A stretch of DNA of 64,000 nt from Paludisphaera soli (GCF_011064595.1 NZ_JAALJI010000005.1:186001-250000), one strand, 5' to 3'; positions 38,203 to 47,880 are shown, numbered from the stretch's first letter. Program-made: numbers and translations. Notes: generated by a model from the sequence alone, not told the origin.

Positions 38203-38601
38203 ATGGGCGAGGCGAAGGATCCGATCCCGAGCCCGACGGACGCCGAGCTGGCGATCCTGCGGGTCCTCTGGCGGCGCGGGCCGAGCACCGTGCGCGAGGT
38301 GCACGAGGCGCTGAGCACCCGCCGGCCGACGGGCTACACGACGGCCCTGAAGCTCATGCAGATCATGGCCGAGAAGGGGCTGGTGCTCCGCGACGAGGCT
38401 CGGCGGACCCACGTCTACCACCCCCGCATCTCCGCCGAGGCGGTCGAGCGCGGGCTCGTCCGCGACCTGCTCGACCGCGTCTTCGACGGCGCCGCCGACC
38501 GCCTGGTCCTGCGAGCCCTGGGCGCCGGCCGGGTGACCCGCGACGAGGCCGCGAAGATCCGCGCCCTCCTCGACGAGATCGAGGGGGGCGACGCATCATG
38601 A
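38203..38601 (+). CDS. BlaI/MecI/CopY-family transcriptional repressor
   Basis: A protein of 132 residues, the family length. The winged helix shows PTDAELAILRVLWRRGPSTV, REVHEALSTRR, GYTTALKLMQIMAEKGLV and the wing RDEARRTHVYHPRI. The C-terminal half is helical for dimerisation and proteolytic inactivation. Its stop overlaps the start of the M56 peptidase gene (ATGA), the classic repressor-protease pairing in which the protease senses a signal and cleaves the repressor. A GTG at 38197 is an alternative start. Confidence 0.93.
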   Translation: MGEAKDPIPSPTDAELAILRVLWRRGPSTVREVHEALSTRRPTGYTTALKLMQIMAEKGLVLRDEARRTHVYHPRISAEAVERGLVRDLLDRVFDGAADRLVLRALGAGRVTRDEAAKIRALLDEIEGGDAS

Positions 38602-41441
38602 TCGACTACGACTCCGTCGCCGCCAGCCCGATCGTCTTCCGCCTGGCCTGCGGCCTGGCCCACTCGCTCTGGCTGGGCCTGCTCGTCGCCGCCGCCCTCG
38701 GCCTGACGCGGCCACTCCTGCGGGGCCGCCCCTCGGCGCGCCACGCCGCCGGCTGGCTGGCCCTGATCCTGGTGGCGGCGACCGTCCCGCTCACGGCCTG
38801 GCTCGCCCCCTCGACGACGGCTTCGCCCGCCCCGACGTCCGCTCCGCCCCCGCCCCCACCGCTCCCCGCGACCCTCGCTCCCCGCGCCGACGACCTCGCC
38901 CCGCTTCCGGCGCCGTCCGTCGTCGCGGCCTCCCCGTCGCGCGACTCCGGCGCGACGACCCCGTCCGTCGCGGCTCCGGCGCCCGCCATCCCCGACGATC
39001 CGCGGCCGGCCTACGCGGCGTTCGACCCCTGGGAACCCGTCCGGCCGTCGGCCCCCTGGATCGCGGGGGGCTGGCTCGTCGGCGCGATGGTCCTGGCCGC
39101 CTGGCGGGCGGGGGGCTGGCTCCGCCTCCGCAAGCTCCGACGCGAGTCGAGGCCTGCGCCGGAAGTCCTGCAAGCGGCGCTCGACCGGATCGCGGAGCGG
39201 ATGGGGGTCCGTCGCGCGGTGGAGTTGCTGGAGTCGGCGCGGTTGCGGGCCCCGGCGGTCGTCGGCTGGCTCCGTCCCGCCGTGCTGGCGCCGGTCGGGC
39301 TGCTCTCGGGGATGCCGCTCGACCAGGTGGAGCTGATCCTGGCGCACGAGCTGGCGCACGTCCGGCGCGGGGACTTCCTGGCGAACCTTATCCAGACCGC
39401 CATCGAGACGCTCCTGTTCTACCACCCGGCCGTCTGGTGGATCTCGCGGACGATCCGGGCCGAGCGCGAGGCCTGCTGCGACGACCTCGTCGTGACGACG
39501 ACCGGCGATCGGCTCGAATACGCGCGGGCCCTGGCTCGGCTGGCGGAGCTGTGCGTCGATCCGGGCGAGGGCCGCATCTCCCCGTTCCCGATGGCGGCCG
39601 ACGGCGGCGACCTGCTGGCCCGCGTGCGTCGGATCGTCCGCCCCGAGCCGCGCCGGTCGCTCCCCCGGACGGCCGGCGCGTTCGTCGCCCTCGTCGCGAC
39701 GGCCTACCTGGTCGGCGTACTCGGCTCGGCCCTCGTGCCGACCCCGCAAGGCGCCCCGCCGATCCCGACCGGCCCGCCACCGGACCCCGGGGCGGCGCTG
39801 CTGGCGCCGGCGCCGCCGGATCTCTTCTCCACCCCCAGGGCCGACGCGACGCCGGCACCGACGCGCGACTCCGATCCGGCCACCGTCCCCGAGCCCGACG
39901 GCGTCGACCGCCCGAGGGTCGTCGCGGTGAGCCCGGCCGACGGGGCGAAGGACGTCGCGCCCGACGCCGAGATCCGCGTCCGGTTCGACCGCCCCATGAT
40001 CCCGACCTCGGCGATGCTCGCCTGGAACTCCGACGTCCCCGGCCGGGCGGGCTACCGGCCGCGAGGGCCGCTGCGGTACGACCCGGCGACCTTCGAGTTC
40101 GCGCTGCCGGTCCACCTGACGCCCGGCTGCGACCACGGCCTGAAGCTCAACCCCGCGTCCTGGCCCGATCTCGACGTCGATCGGGGTTTCCGATCGGCCG
40201 ACGGCGCGACGGCCGCCCCCTTCCTGTGGTCCTTCACGACGGCCGCGTCCGAGCCGGCCCCGACACCGGTCGAGGGGACGCCGCCTCGGGCGGTCGCCGC
40301 GAGCCCGGCATCGGGCTCCGAGGTCTCCGTGCTGACGCCCGTGGCGATCACCTTCGACCGGCCGATGGACCCGACGTCGTACGGCCTGGCCGTCCCCCCT
40401 CGGCCTCAGGGGGGCCTCCAGGCCCCGTGGCTGCAAGGCGAGCCGATCTACGACCCGACGACGCGGCGGTTCGCCCTGCTCCTGGTGTTCCCGCCGGGCT
40501 GGCGCGGCGAGCTGCGTCTCGAGGGCTTCCGCTCGGCCGAAGGGGTCGCCGCAGCCTCGATCCCGCTGGACTATCGCCAGGTCGATGAACAAAACTCGAC
40601 GGCCCCCGCGCTGCGCGTCGGCGACCCGTCGCCCCGGCTCCGCGAGGTCGTCGAGCGCGCCCGCGAGGCGTCCCGCCGGGTGCGGAGCGTCTCCGTGCGA
40701 ACCCGCACGACCTCCAGGCCCCTCGGCGCCCGGCCGAGCTGGAGCCGGACCTACCAGGCCGACGGCGCCAGCTTCCGCAAGCAGGGCGGCCGGTTCGCGG
40801 GGGAGATCGACGGCCTCATCCGGGCCGGCGACGACGGGACGACATGCTGGGCCCTGCTGCCGGACCAAGCCGTCGCCGTCCCCTCGGGCGCGATCGAGAC
40901 GAAGGACGTCGCCGTCATCGACCCGTTCGACGCTTGGGGCGAATCGACCGTCGAGGAGCTGATCCGCGACCGCAGGTTCCAGGACGACGGCGAGGTCGAC
41001 CTGGACGGCCGCCGCTGCCGCGTGGTCTCCACCTGGGGCGTCATCGGGATGGCCGGCGTCGGCGCCTTCATTATAATCGGCGTCGACGGCGCTCGCTGGT
41101 TCCTCGACGCCGAGACCTATCTGCCGGTCCGGGTGGATTCCCCCGGCGCCCGCGCGACCGAGTTCTTCTACGAGTCGATCGACGAGCCGATCCCCGACGA
41201 GGCCTTCCGCCCCCCCGCCGGCGTCCCCCGGGCCGCCGATCCCGGGCCGATCCCCGAGGGCTTCGCCCGCCGGTTCCTCAAGGTCCGCGACGGCTCCGAC
41301 GGCCGACTCATCTACGACGGCCGACGCATCCACGACGGCCTACTCTCCGTCGACTGGGGCCTGGACGGGCCGAACGGCCGCTCCAGCATCCGGGCGAAAC
41401 CGGACCGTCGCGGGTTGCCGAAGGTCGGTATGATGAGATGA
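38598..41441 (+). CDS. M56 (BlaR1-like) membrane peptidase fused to two Ig-like domains and a LolA-like domain
   Basis: A protein of 947 residues. Two hydrophobic segments come first (~12-60), a Pro-rich loop, another segment (~155), then the M56 zinc site ILAHELAHVRRGDF (HExxH ~253), followed by FYHPAVWWISRTIRAEREACCDD with the third ligand. A further membrane segment lies at ~355-375. Outside follow two SbsA-type Ig-like domains (AVSPADGAKDVAPDAEIRVR with FDRPM at ~435; AASPASGSEVSV with FDRPM at ~575) and, from ~670, a LolA/outer-membrane-lipoprotein-like beta domain (EASRRVRSVSVRTRTTS ... GVDGARWFLDAETYLPVRVD). There is no penicillin-binding domain, so the signal is not a beta-lactam as in BlaR1. 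The sensor substrate is unknown. Confidence 0.88.
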   Translation: MIDYDSVAASPIVFRLACGLAHSLWLGLLVAAALGLTRPLLRGRPSARHAAGWLALILVAATVPLTAWLAPSTTASPAPTSAPPPPPPLPATLAPRADDLAPLPAPSVVAASPSRDSGATTPSVAAPAPAIPDDPRPAYAAFDPWEPVRPSAPWIAGGWLVGAMVLAAWRAGGWLRLRKLRRESRPAPEVLQAALDRIAERMGVRRAVELLESARLRAPAVVGWLRPAVLAPVGLLSGMPLDQVELILAHELAHVRRGDFLANLIQTAIETLLFYHPAVWWISRTIRAEREACCDDLVVTTTGDRLEYARALARLAELCVDPGEGRISPFPMAADGGDLLARVRRIVRPEPRRSLPRTAGAFVALVATAYLVGVLGSALVPTPQGAPPIPTGPPPDPGAALLAPAPPDLFSTPRADATPAPTRDSDPATVPEPDGVDRPRVVAVSPADGAKDVAPDAEIRVRFDRPMIPTSAMLAWNSDVPGRAGYRPRGPLRYDPATFEFALPVHLTPGCDHGLKLNPASWPDLDVDRGFRSADGATAAPFLWSFTTAASEPAPTPVEGTPPRAVAASPASGSEVSVLTPVAITFDRPMDPTSYGLAVPPRPQGGLQAPWLQGEPIYDPTTRRFALLLVFPPGWRGELRLEGFRSAEGVAAASIPLDYRQVDEQNSTAPALRVGDPSPRLREVVERAREASRRVRSVSVRTRTTSRPLGARPSWSRTYQADGASFRKQGGRFAGEIDGLIRAGDDGTTCWALLPDQAVAVPSGAIETKDVAVIDPFDAWGESTVEELIRDRRFQDDGEVDLDGRRCRVVSTWGVIGMAGVGAFIIIGVDGARWFLDAETYLPVRVDSPGARATEFFYESIDEPIPDEAFRPPAGVPRAADPGPIPEGFARRFLKVRDGSDGRLIYDGRRIHDGLLSVDWGLDGPNGRSSIRAKPDRRGLPKVGMMR

Positions 41442-41552
41442 CGACGCGTCCCGGATCCGAGCCGAAGGCCGAGCCTGCCGGAAACGGCATCCGGAGCGTC
41501 GCCGATGCGGAGCACCGGGTCGATCCGCTGGCCCATTCTCCGGGGCCCAACC

Positions 41553-42335
41553 ATGCGACTGAACCGGTTTATCAATCGAATTCTGATACCCTATGGATTG
41601 GTCACCGTCTGCGCGGTGGCCCTCCTGACCTGGCTGATGGGGGAGATAGGCCGTGCGAGGGAGGAAGCCCGATCCTCCCAATGCGTCGGCAACCTGAAGC
41701 AGCTCGGCCTCGCCTTGCTCAACTATGAGTCGGCTTACGGGTGCCTCCCGCCCCCCTACGTCGTCGACGCCCGCGGCAAGCCGCTGTATAGCTGGCGCGT
41801 CGTCCTTTGGGCCTATCTGGAACGGGAGAGGTGGAACGATCGCCAGCTCACGGAGAAATTCCGGTTCGGCGAACCCTGGGACAGTCCGAGAAATCGCAGC
41901 CTCCACTCCATGCGGCCGCCGAACTTCTTCTGCCCCAGCCATCCCGACAGGGCCGAACGAGGATTGACGAGCTTCGTCGCCGTCGTCGGGCCGCGGACCC
42001 TCTTCCCGGGCGGCGGCCAGGTGAGACGGCTGGCCGAGGTCCGCGATGATCCCGATGCGACCCTGATGCTCGTCGAGTCCCAGGACTCGGGAATCCACTG
42101 GATGGAGCCGCGGGACCTGGACTGGGACCTGATGAGCTTTCGCGTCAACGATCGATCCCGGCCCGGCATTTCGAGCGGGCACGGAATCGGGTCCTACCCG
42201 GGGCCTCACGTCCTCACGGCGGACTATGGCGTCGCGACCTTGTCGGACACGATGTCCCCGGATTCCATCAAGGCCTTGCTGATGATCGACGATGGCGAGA
42301 GGGTCGAGCTCGAGTTCGGCCCTCGCCGAAACTAG
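41553..42335 (+). CDS. DUF1559-like protein without the prepilin signal
   Basis: A protein of 260 residues. It keeps the DUF1559 hallmark AREEARSSQCVGNLKQLGLA, then LNYESAYGCLPPP and an H-type tail (SSGHGIGSYPGPHVLTADYG). The N-terminus is an ordinary membrane anchor (ILIPYGLVTVCAVALLTWL) instead of the [14 protein letters not shown] prepilin segment. The start at 41553 (MRLNRF) was chosen because the upstream frame lies over the end of the preceding region. Transcribed away from the M56 gene with 111 bp between; an anchored relative of the pseudopilins found further on. Confidence 0.82.
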   Translation: MRLNRFINRILIPYGLVTVCAVALLTWLMGEIGRAREEARSSQCVGNLKQLGLALLNYESAYGCLPPPYVVDARGKPLYSWRVVLWAYLERERWNDRQLTEKFRFGEPWDSPRNRSLHSMRPPNFFCPSHPDRAERGLTSFVAVVGPRTLFPGGGQVRRLAEVRDDPDATLMLVESQDSGIHWMEPRDLDWDLMSFRVNDRSRPGISSGHGIGSYPGPHVLTADYGVATLSDTMSPDSIKALLMIDDGERVELEFGPRRN

Positions 42336-42362
42336 ATTCCTAACACGAAGCGGCTCGGCCCC

Positions 42363-43793
42363 ATGGACTTCATCAGCACGTTCGACATGTTCAAGATCGG
42401 CCTCGGGCCGTCCAGTTCGCACACGATGGGGCCGTGGGCGGCGGCGCGGCGGTTCCTGGCGGGCCTGCGCGAGGCGGGGGAGCTGGATCGCGTCGCGCGG
42501 GTGCGGGTCGACCTGTTCGGCTCGCTGGCGAAGACGGGGAAGGGGCACGGGACCGACCTGGCCGTGATCCTGGGGCTCGGCGACTTCGACCCGGTGACGT
42601 GCGACCCGGGGATCGTCCATCCGGCCGTGGCCGAGGTCCGGGCCTCGCGGACCTTGCCGCTGGCGGGCGGGCGGCGGATCCCGTTCGACGAGCGCGAGGA
42701 CCTGATCTTCCACCGCGGCGAATCCCTGCCGTTCCACCCCAACGCGCTGCGGTTCACGGCGACGCTCGACGACGGGGCGGCCCGCGCCGAGACGTATTAC
42801 TCGATCGGCGGCGGCTTCGTCGTCCGCGAGGGGGAGGCGGCCGGCACGCCCGGCGACGGCCCGGCGATCCCGTTCCCGATCGAGACGGCGGCCGACCTGC
42901 TGCGGGCCTGCCGGGAGAACGGGCTGACGATCCCGGAGGTGGTCCTGCGCAACGAGCGGGCCGTGCGCGACGACGAGGCCATCCGCGAGGGCCTGGCGAG
43001 CATCTGGCGGGCGATGTGGGAGTCGGCGTTCCGGGGCGCGCACGCCGAGGGGATCCTGCCGGGGGGCTTGCAGGTCGTCCGCCGCGCCCCGAGGTTGAGC
43101 CGTTCGCTGCTGGGGGCGGAGGCCGAGGAAGCCTCGCGCGACGCCGACGCCTGGGTCGCGGCGATCCGGCGGTCGGCGCCGGGGTTCGACGCGACGCTCA
43201 AGTGGGTCGCCTGCTTCGCCCTGGCGGTGAACGAGGAGAACGCGGCGTTCGGCCGGGTGGTCACCGCGCCCACCAACGGCGCGGCCGGGGTGATCCCGGC
43301 GGTCCTGCTGCACCGGATCGCGGCCCACGAGGGGGGCGAGGCGGCCGTGGGGCCCTTCCTGCTCACCGCCGGCGTGGTGGGCGCGATGTTCAAGCGGCGG
43401 GCGACGATCTCGGCGGCGCAGGGGGGCTGCCAGGCCGAGATCGGCGTCTCCAGCGCGATGGCCGCCGCCGGCCTGGCGCAGACCCTGGGCGGCACGCCCG
43501 AGCAGGCGCTCATGGCCGCCGAGATCGCCATGGAGCATCACCTGGGCCTGACCTGCGACCCGGTCGCCGGCCTGGTCCAGGTCCCCTGCATCGAGCGCAA
43601 CACGATGGGCGCGATCAAGGCCATCACCGCCGCCCAGCTCGCCCTCGAAGGCGACCCGGCGCGGGCCAAGGTGAGCCTCGACGCCGTGATCCGGTCGATG
43701 TGGGAGACCGCCCTCGACATGAACTCCAAGTACAAGGAGACGTCCGAGGGGGGCCTCGCCGTCCAGATCCCCGTCAACGTCGTCGAGTGCTGA
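42363..43793 (+). CDS. sdaA: L-serine ammonia-lyase, iron-sulfur type
   Basis: A protein of 476 residues, a single chain with both the alpha and beta parts. It begins with [19 protein letters not shown], the family motif. Later segments are [38 protein letters not shown], and [17 protein letters not shown], which provide the Cys ligands of the [4Fe-4S] cluster. It deaminates L-serine to pyruvate. The gene is 27 bp after the DUF1559-like gene but probably unrelated in function. The ATG at 42363 starts the conserved N-terminus immediately. Confidence 0.95.
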   Translation: MDFISTFDMFKIGLGPSSSHTMGPWAAARRFLAGLREAGELDRVARVRVDLFGSLAKTGKGHGTDLAVILGLGDFDPVTCDPGIVHPAVAEVRASRTLPLAGGRRIPFDEREDLIFHRGESLPFHPNALRFTATLDDGAARAETYYSIGGGFVVREGEAAGTPGDGPAIPFPIETAADLLRACRENGLTIPEVVLRNERAVRDDEAIREGLASIWRAMWESAFRGAHAEGILPGGLQVVRRAPRLSRSLLGAEAEEASRDADAWVAAIRRSAPGFDATLKWVACFALAVNEENAAFGRVVTAPTNGAAGVIPAVLLHRIAAHEGGEAAVGPFLLTAGVVGAMFKRRATISAAQGGCQAEIGVSSAMAAAGLAQTLGGTPEQALMAAEIAMEHHLGLTCDPVAGLVQVPCIERNTMGAIKAITAAQLALEGDPARAKVSLDAVIRSMWETALDMNSKYKETSEGGLAVQIPVNVVEC

Positions 43794-43819
43794 CGGGGAT
43801 CTGGACGGCGACGAGGCGG

Positions 43820-44299
43820 TCAATCCAGCTGGCGGAGGCGTTCGACGACCTCCTTCTTGTGCTCGTCCTTGACGGCGGGCTCCTGTTCGAGGAGGTCGGC
43901 GGCCTTCTTGGCGGCCTCGGCGCGGGGGACGCCTTCGAGCTTGCCCAGGCGTTCCTCCAGCGTGGCGAGGACGTTGTCCAGGGTCTCGGCCTCCTTGAGC
44001 ATCGCGCCCTTCACGGCGGCCTCCTTGCGGGAGGACTTGCCGGCCTGGTCGACGTCGGGCGCCTCGCCCTTGGGCTTCGCCGTCTTGGCCGATTTGAGCG
44101 TCCGGCGGTTCTCCGGGAGGTTCTTGTAGCGGACGACGAACTCCTGGACGAGCGTCTCCGGCGTGTGCTGGAGCGACTTGTCGAACTCCGGAGTCTCGCC
44201 GCAGCCCTGGAGGGCGGCGGTCGCCAGGAGGGTGAAGAACGACGAGAACGCGGCGATCGCCAGGGTGGCCCGCCGCGAGGAGAGGGGTCGTGGGGTCAT
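43820..44299 (-). CDS. Lipoprotein, second gene of DUF1559/lipoprotein cassette 1
   Basis: A protein of 159 residues with a lipoprotein signal ([16 protein letters not shown]; lipobox LQGC). After cleavage the mature part is charged and helical ([36 protein letters not shown]). It is a paralogue of the lipoprotein at 45849-46319: both have GCGxxPEFDKxxxxTPExLxQE after the lipobox. It follows the DUF1559 gene on the same strand. Function is unknown; the constant pairing suggests it works with the pseudopilin at the envelope. Confidence 0.8.
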   Translation of the reverse strand: MTPRPLSSRRATLAIAAFSSFFTLLATAALQGCGETPEFDKSLQHTPETLVQEFVVRYKNLPENRRTLKSAKTAKPKGEAPDVDQAGKSSRKEAAVKGAMLKEAETLDNVLATLEERLGKLEGVPRAEAAKKAADLLEQEPAVKDEHKKEVVERLRQLD

Positions 44300-44385
44300 C
44301 GGGGTCGTCTCGGGGGGGGCGGGGACGCCCCGGCTCGACGTCGGGCCGGGGCGAGCCGCCTGATCTGTCCATGGATCCGCCGTCG

Positions 44386-45525
44386 TCAATACTCGTCGGC
44401 CGAGATGACCTCGCCGCCGTTGCGGGTGCCGAGCGCCCACCAGGTCGGCAGGGAGACCGAGTTCTTGATGAACCGGACCGAGCCGTCCATGAAGGCGACG
44501 TTGGCGCCGCCGGGGTGGTTGCTGCTGGGGTTCGCGCCGGTGTCCCCCTCGAAGCAGCGGAGCGTGTTCGAGTAGTAGACGTGGATCGTGGGCGCGTTGG
44601 GGGGGAAGAGATGGGAGTACAGGTGCCCTTCCCAGCCGTCGGTGAAGGCCCAGGTGGAGCCCTTGTACATCGTCCAGTCGGACCAGTTCTGGGCGGGGCC
44701 GGCGAGGCCGTCGCGGACCACGGCCCAGATGTCGACGTCGATCTGCTCGATCAGGGCGGAGTCGGTGTAGTTGAACCGCCGGCGGGGGTCGCGGTGGTTG
44801 CCCGTGCCGTCGTTCATGAGGAACTCGCTGGCGGCGGCGGTGTTCGACGTGCCGTCGGTGATGCTGGCCATCGAGACGTTGACGTTCGTGTTCGTGGCCC
44901 GGCCGGCCGGCGAGCAGGGGCCGACCGTGTTGTACATCCGCGAGGTCGAGATCGCCCCCATGTGGGGCGGCAGGTTGCCGCCGGTGGGCGCCTGGCCGGG
45001 CATCAGGATGTTCCGCGGCCGGCCGGTGTTGCCCGCGTAGTTGTTGTTGCCGAGCTTGCCGGTGCCGGTGTTCACCACGCCGTCCTGCGGCAGGCAGGTG
45101 AGGCCGTCCGAGGGGCAGAGGAACGTCGACACGGACGACCGCTGCACCGTCGCGTTCACGCCGTTGACGATGTTGTTGTTGCCGTAGAACCCGTCCGAGT
45201 ACGTGAAGTTGAACGAGTCGTACATCGGCTTCAGCTCGATGAACGGCAGGATCATGCAGAGCCAGGCCCGGTTGCCCGACGAGCCCCCGGTCCCGCCGTA
45301 CTCGTCGGCCCGGCGGTACTCGTGCACCGGCGTGGTGTTGAAGGCCGACATGTAGTTGTGGACGCCCAGGCCGATCTGCTTCAGGTTGTTGGTGCACTGC
45401 ATGCGGCGGGCCGCCTCGCGGGCGGACTGCACGGCCGGCAGCAGGAGGGCGATGAGGACCGCGATGATCGCGATCACCACCAAAAGCTCGATCAGGGTGA
45501 ACCCACGACGCCGTGCGATGCTCAT
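44386..45525 (-). CDS. DUF1559 pseudopilin-like protein, cassette 1
   Basis: A protein of 379 residues. The N-terminus [20 protein letters not shown] is a type III prepilin signal with cleavage before Phe and Glu at +5, followed by [20 protein letters not shown], the DUF1559 helix. The rest is a beta-rich domain ending with [14 protein letters not shown] and [15 protein letters not shown] lies just before the ATG at 45525. This family is greatly expanded in planctomycetes; members are thought to form pseudopili or surface structures. A 7-bp stem (CCCCGGC/GCCGGGG, 44328-44351) lies between it and the lipoprotein gene. Confidence 0.93.
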   Translation of the reverse strand: MSIARRRGFTLIELLVVIAIIAVLIALLLPAVQSAREAARRMQCTNNLKQIGLGVHNYMSAFNTTPVHEYRRADEYGGTGGSSGNRAWLCMILPFIELKPMYDSFNFTYSDGFYGNNNIVNGVNATVQRSSVSTFLCPSDGLTCLPQDGVVNTGTGKLGNNNYAGNTGRPRNILMPGQAPTGGNLPPHMGAISTSRMYNTVGPCSPAGRATNTNVNVSMASITDGTSNTAAASEFLMNDGTGNHRDPRRRFNYTDSALIEQIDVDIWAVVRDGLAGPAQNWSDWTMYKGSTWAFTDGWEGHLYSHLFPPNAPTIHVYYSNTLRCFEGDTGANPSSNHPGGANVAFMDGSVRFIKNSVSLPTWWALGTRNGGEVISADEY

Positions 45526-45848
45526 TGACTTCCTCCATCGGAAGCGAATTGGTATGAATGCCGTGGACGGGGACGACCCGCGACGCGGACGGTTCTTCGT
45601 CCGGCCGCGGCCGATCTTTCGGGCGGCGTGGGGAACGCCGCGCATCCCGACCCCCCGCGTCCTCGGGGGTCGACGCGGCTCTTTGGGACCGAGATTAGAC
45701 CATAGTAATGTGAAGACGACGTGAAGGTCGAATCAAATTGTGCGGAAACCACGACGTAGGAATTCGTGGTGAGCGGCGTGGGGAGGGCGAAGTGGGGAAG
45801 GGCGGAGGGCGGCGACCCGGCGTCGGGCCGCCGCCCCGGAGGGCCGGG
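45526..45848. other. Intergenic region upstream of DUF1559 cassette 1
   Basis: About 320 bp. The part near 45690-45745 is A+T-richer than its surroundings and presumably carries the promoter on the minus strand (TACTAT and TCTAAT are possible -10 boxes), but no matching -35 box at proper spacing is seen. A weak dyad CCACGA/TCGTGG lies at 45749-45769. Confidence 0.4.
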
Positions 45849-46319
45849 TCAGTCGCCGGCCTTGGCCATCTCGCGGAGCTTCTCGACGAGCAGGTCGCGG
45901 TCCTTGGCGTCGAGGGTCTGGTCCTTGGAGACGGCGTCGGCCGTCTTGGCGAAGACCTCGGCCGCCGGGAGGGCCTTGATGCTCCGGCCCTTGGCCTCGA
46001 TGTCGTCGAGGACGTCGTCCAGGTCGGCGACCTCGGCCTTCTTGGTCTGGCCCTTGGACTGGGCCTTGGTCTCGGGCTCGGCGACGTAGCCGGGGGCGGC
46101 CGCCCCCTTGGGGGCCGACGTCCGCTTCTTGTCGGCCTTGCGCGCCGAGGGCGCGAGCGATTTGGTGCGGAGGGCCAGCTCCTGGGCGAGCGACTCGGGG
46201 GTGTACTCGACGGCCTTGTCGAACTCGGGCGGCGTGCCGCAGCCCGGGGCGAGCCAGGCGGTCGCCAGGACCAGGGCGGCCGCGCAGGCGGCCGCGAACA
46301 GGCGGGGGGGACGACTCAC
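45849..46319 (-). CDS. Lipoprotein, second gene of DUF1559/lipoprotein cassette 2
   Basis: A protein of 156 residues starting at GTG 46319, with GGAGGAG upstream on the coding strand. Signal peptide LFAAACAAALVLATAWLAPGC ends in lipobox APGC (Cys is the lipidated residue). The mature part has CGTPPEFDKAVEYTPESL, Lys-rich middle, and VADLDDVLDDIEAKG and DRDLLVEKLREMAKAGD helices. It is a paralogue of the lipoprotein at 43820-44299. An upstream in-frame methionine is possible but lacks a signal arrangement. Confidence 0.8.
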   Translation of the reverse strand: MSRPPRLFAAACAAALVLATAWLAPGCGTPPEFDKAVEYTPESLAQELALRTKSLAPSARKADKKRTSAPKGAAAPGYVAEPETKAQSKGQTKKAEVADLDDVLDDIEAKGRSIKALPAAEVFAKTADAVSKDQTLDAKDRDLLVEKLREMAKAGD

Positions 46320-46355
46320 GGGATCTCTCCTCCGGCAAGGGTTCGAAACGACGAA

Positions 46356-46383
46356 GGGCGACGGGCCCGAAGGCCCGCCGCCC
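46356..46383 (-). terminator. Strong UUCG hairpin between pseudopilin and lipoprotein genes
   Basis: On the coding (minus) strand the RNA reads GGGCGGCGGGCC, loop UUCG, GGCCCGUCGCCC: a 12-bp stem with one G-U pair and a C(UUCG)G tetraloop, the most stable type known. No U-run follows, so it may be an RNA-stabilising or attenuating element rather than a full terminator, allowing more pseudopilin than lipoprotein. Confidence 0.6.
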
Positions 46384-46412
46384 GGCTGGATCATCCGACG
46401 GGCGGGGCCGGC

Positions 46413-47543
46413 TCAGTAGGCGTCGGCCGAGACGATCTCGCCCTTGTTGCGGGTGCCGAGGGCCCACCAGGCGGGGAGGCTGACCGAGTTCTTGATGAAC
46501 CGGACCGAGCCGTCCATGAACGACACGTTGACGCCGCCGGGGTGGTTGCTGGAGGGGTTCATGGCGCTGTCCCCCTCCTGGCACTGGATGGTGGCGGTGT
46601 TGTAGGTGTGGACGTTGGGCATGTTCGGCGGCAGGACGTGGGCGTAGACGTGCCGCTCCCAGCCGTCGGAATAGGCCCAGCTCAGGCCCTTGTAGTAGCT
46701 CCAGGCCTGCCAGTTGATCACGCCCCGCTGGGCGTCCTGCACCACTAGCAGCGCGGGGACGTCGGCCTGCTGGACGATCCCCGAGTTGGTGTAGTTGAGG
46801 TTGCGGCGGGGGTCGCGGTGGTTGCCCGTGCCGTCGTTGACCAGCGACTCGCTGAGGCAGGCCGTGTTCGACGTGCCGTCGGTGATGCTGGCCAGCGACA
46901 CGGTGAGGTTGGCCGTGGCGGCCGCGGCGGCCGTCGGGCAGGGCCCCTGCGCGTTGTGCATCCGCGTCATCGAGATGATCCCCGAGAGCGGCGGCAGGGC
47001 GCCGCCGTTGGGCGCGTCGCCCGGCATCAGGATGTTCCGCGGGTGGCCGGAGTTGGCGACGTAGTTGAAGTTGCCCGGCTGGAAGGCGAGGTCCCCCGAG
47101 CCCGACGAGTTGTTGATCACCCCGTCCGAAGGGCAGAGGAACGACGACACCGCGGCGCGGATCACCGTGTTCTCGGTCGGGTTCGGGCCCATCAGGGGCC
47201 CCGAGTAGACCCACTGGTCGGTGTAGGTCATGTTCAGGTTGTTGTACATGGCGGTCTGCTCCATGTACGGCAGGATCGCGCAGTACCACGAATGGCAGCC
47301 GGAACGCCCCGCGCCCCCCTCGGCCGCGTGCCGATACTGGTGCATCGGCGTGACGCTGTTGATGTCCATGTAGTTCGCGAACCCGAGGCTCAGCTGCTTC
47401 AGGTTGTTGGTGCACTGCATGCGGCGTGCCGCCTCGCGGGCGGACTGCACGGCCGGCAGCAGGAGGGCGATGAGGACCGCGATGATCGCGATCACCACCA
47501 GCAATTCGATCAGGGTGAATCCGCGACGCCGCAAGCTGATCAT
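46413..47543 (-). CDS. DUF1559 pseudopilin-like protein, cassette 2
   Basis: A protein of 376 residues. The first 50 residues nearly repeat those of cassette 1: [20 protein letters not shown] and [20 protein letters not shown]. The remaining beta domain is less similar but keeps [54 protein letters not shown] and KGEIVSADAY. GGAGACCCCC precedes the ATG at 47543. It and its lipoprotein partner are a tandem duplicate of cassette 1, oriented alike. Confidence 0.93.
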   Translation of the reverse strand: MISLRRRGFTLIELLVVIAIIAVLIALLLPAVQSAREAARRMQCTNNLKQLSLGFANYMDINSVTPMHQYRHAAEGGAGRSGCHSWYCAILPYMEQTAMYNNLNMTYTDQWVYSGPLMGPNPTENTVIRAAVSSFLCPSDGVINNSSGSGDLAFQPGNFNYVANSGHPRNILMPGDAPNGGALPPLSGIISMTRMHNAQGPCPTAAAAATANLTVSLASITDGTSNTACLSESLVNDGTGNHRDPRRNLNYTNSGIVQQADVPALLVVQDAQRGVINWQAWSYYKGLSWAYSDGWERHVYAHVLPPNMPNVHTYNTATIQCQEGDSAMNPSSNHPGGVNVSFMDGSVRFIKNSVSLPAWWALGTRNKGEIVSADAY

Positions 47544-47880
47544 GGGGGTCTCCGTGGATGAGTGCATTAAATAGAACGAGCGTTCGACCCCGCGCCGCGA
47601 CGGTTCGACGCGGACGATCGGGGGCGGAGCCGGGGGCGTTCGCCCCGACGTCGACGTCGGGACGCGGCGGGATCGCCGGACGGGTACCTGGACAAGACCG
47701 TGCGAGGCCGTCGGGTGGGCAAGATGGATCCAAATGAGCGAGGACCGAATCCGGCGAACCGCCTCGTCCTTGGGGAGAGGCGCGTCCCTGGGGGACGCGA
47801 GGGCCGTGCGGGTGGCTCCGGCGTGGTCGGGATTCGGGGAGGGCGTTCGACGAGAGATGATATCAGATTCGCGGCGAAGA
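47544..47880. other. Intergenic region between the secretion operon and DUF1559 cassette 2
   Basis: About 340 bp without a gene. On the minus strand TATTTAAT (47566-47573) is the only A+T-rich element near the DUF1559 start, a possible -10 box for cassette 2, without a clear -35 box. No repeats or RNA genes are apparent. Confidence 0.35.

Noticed and set aside
45749-45769. Dyad CCACGA/TCGTGG upstream of DUF1559 cassette 1 as an operator
   Set aside because: Arms of only six bases with nine between; too weak to claim without comparison.
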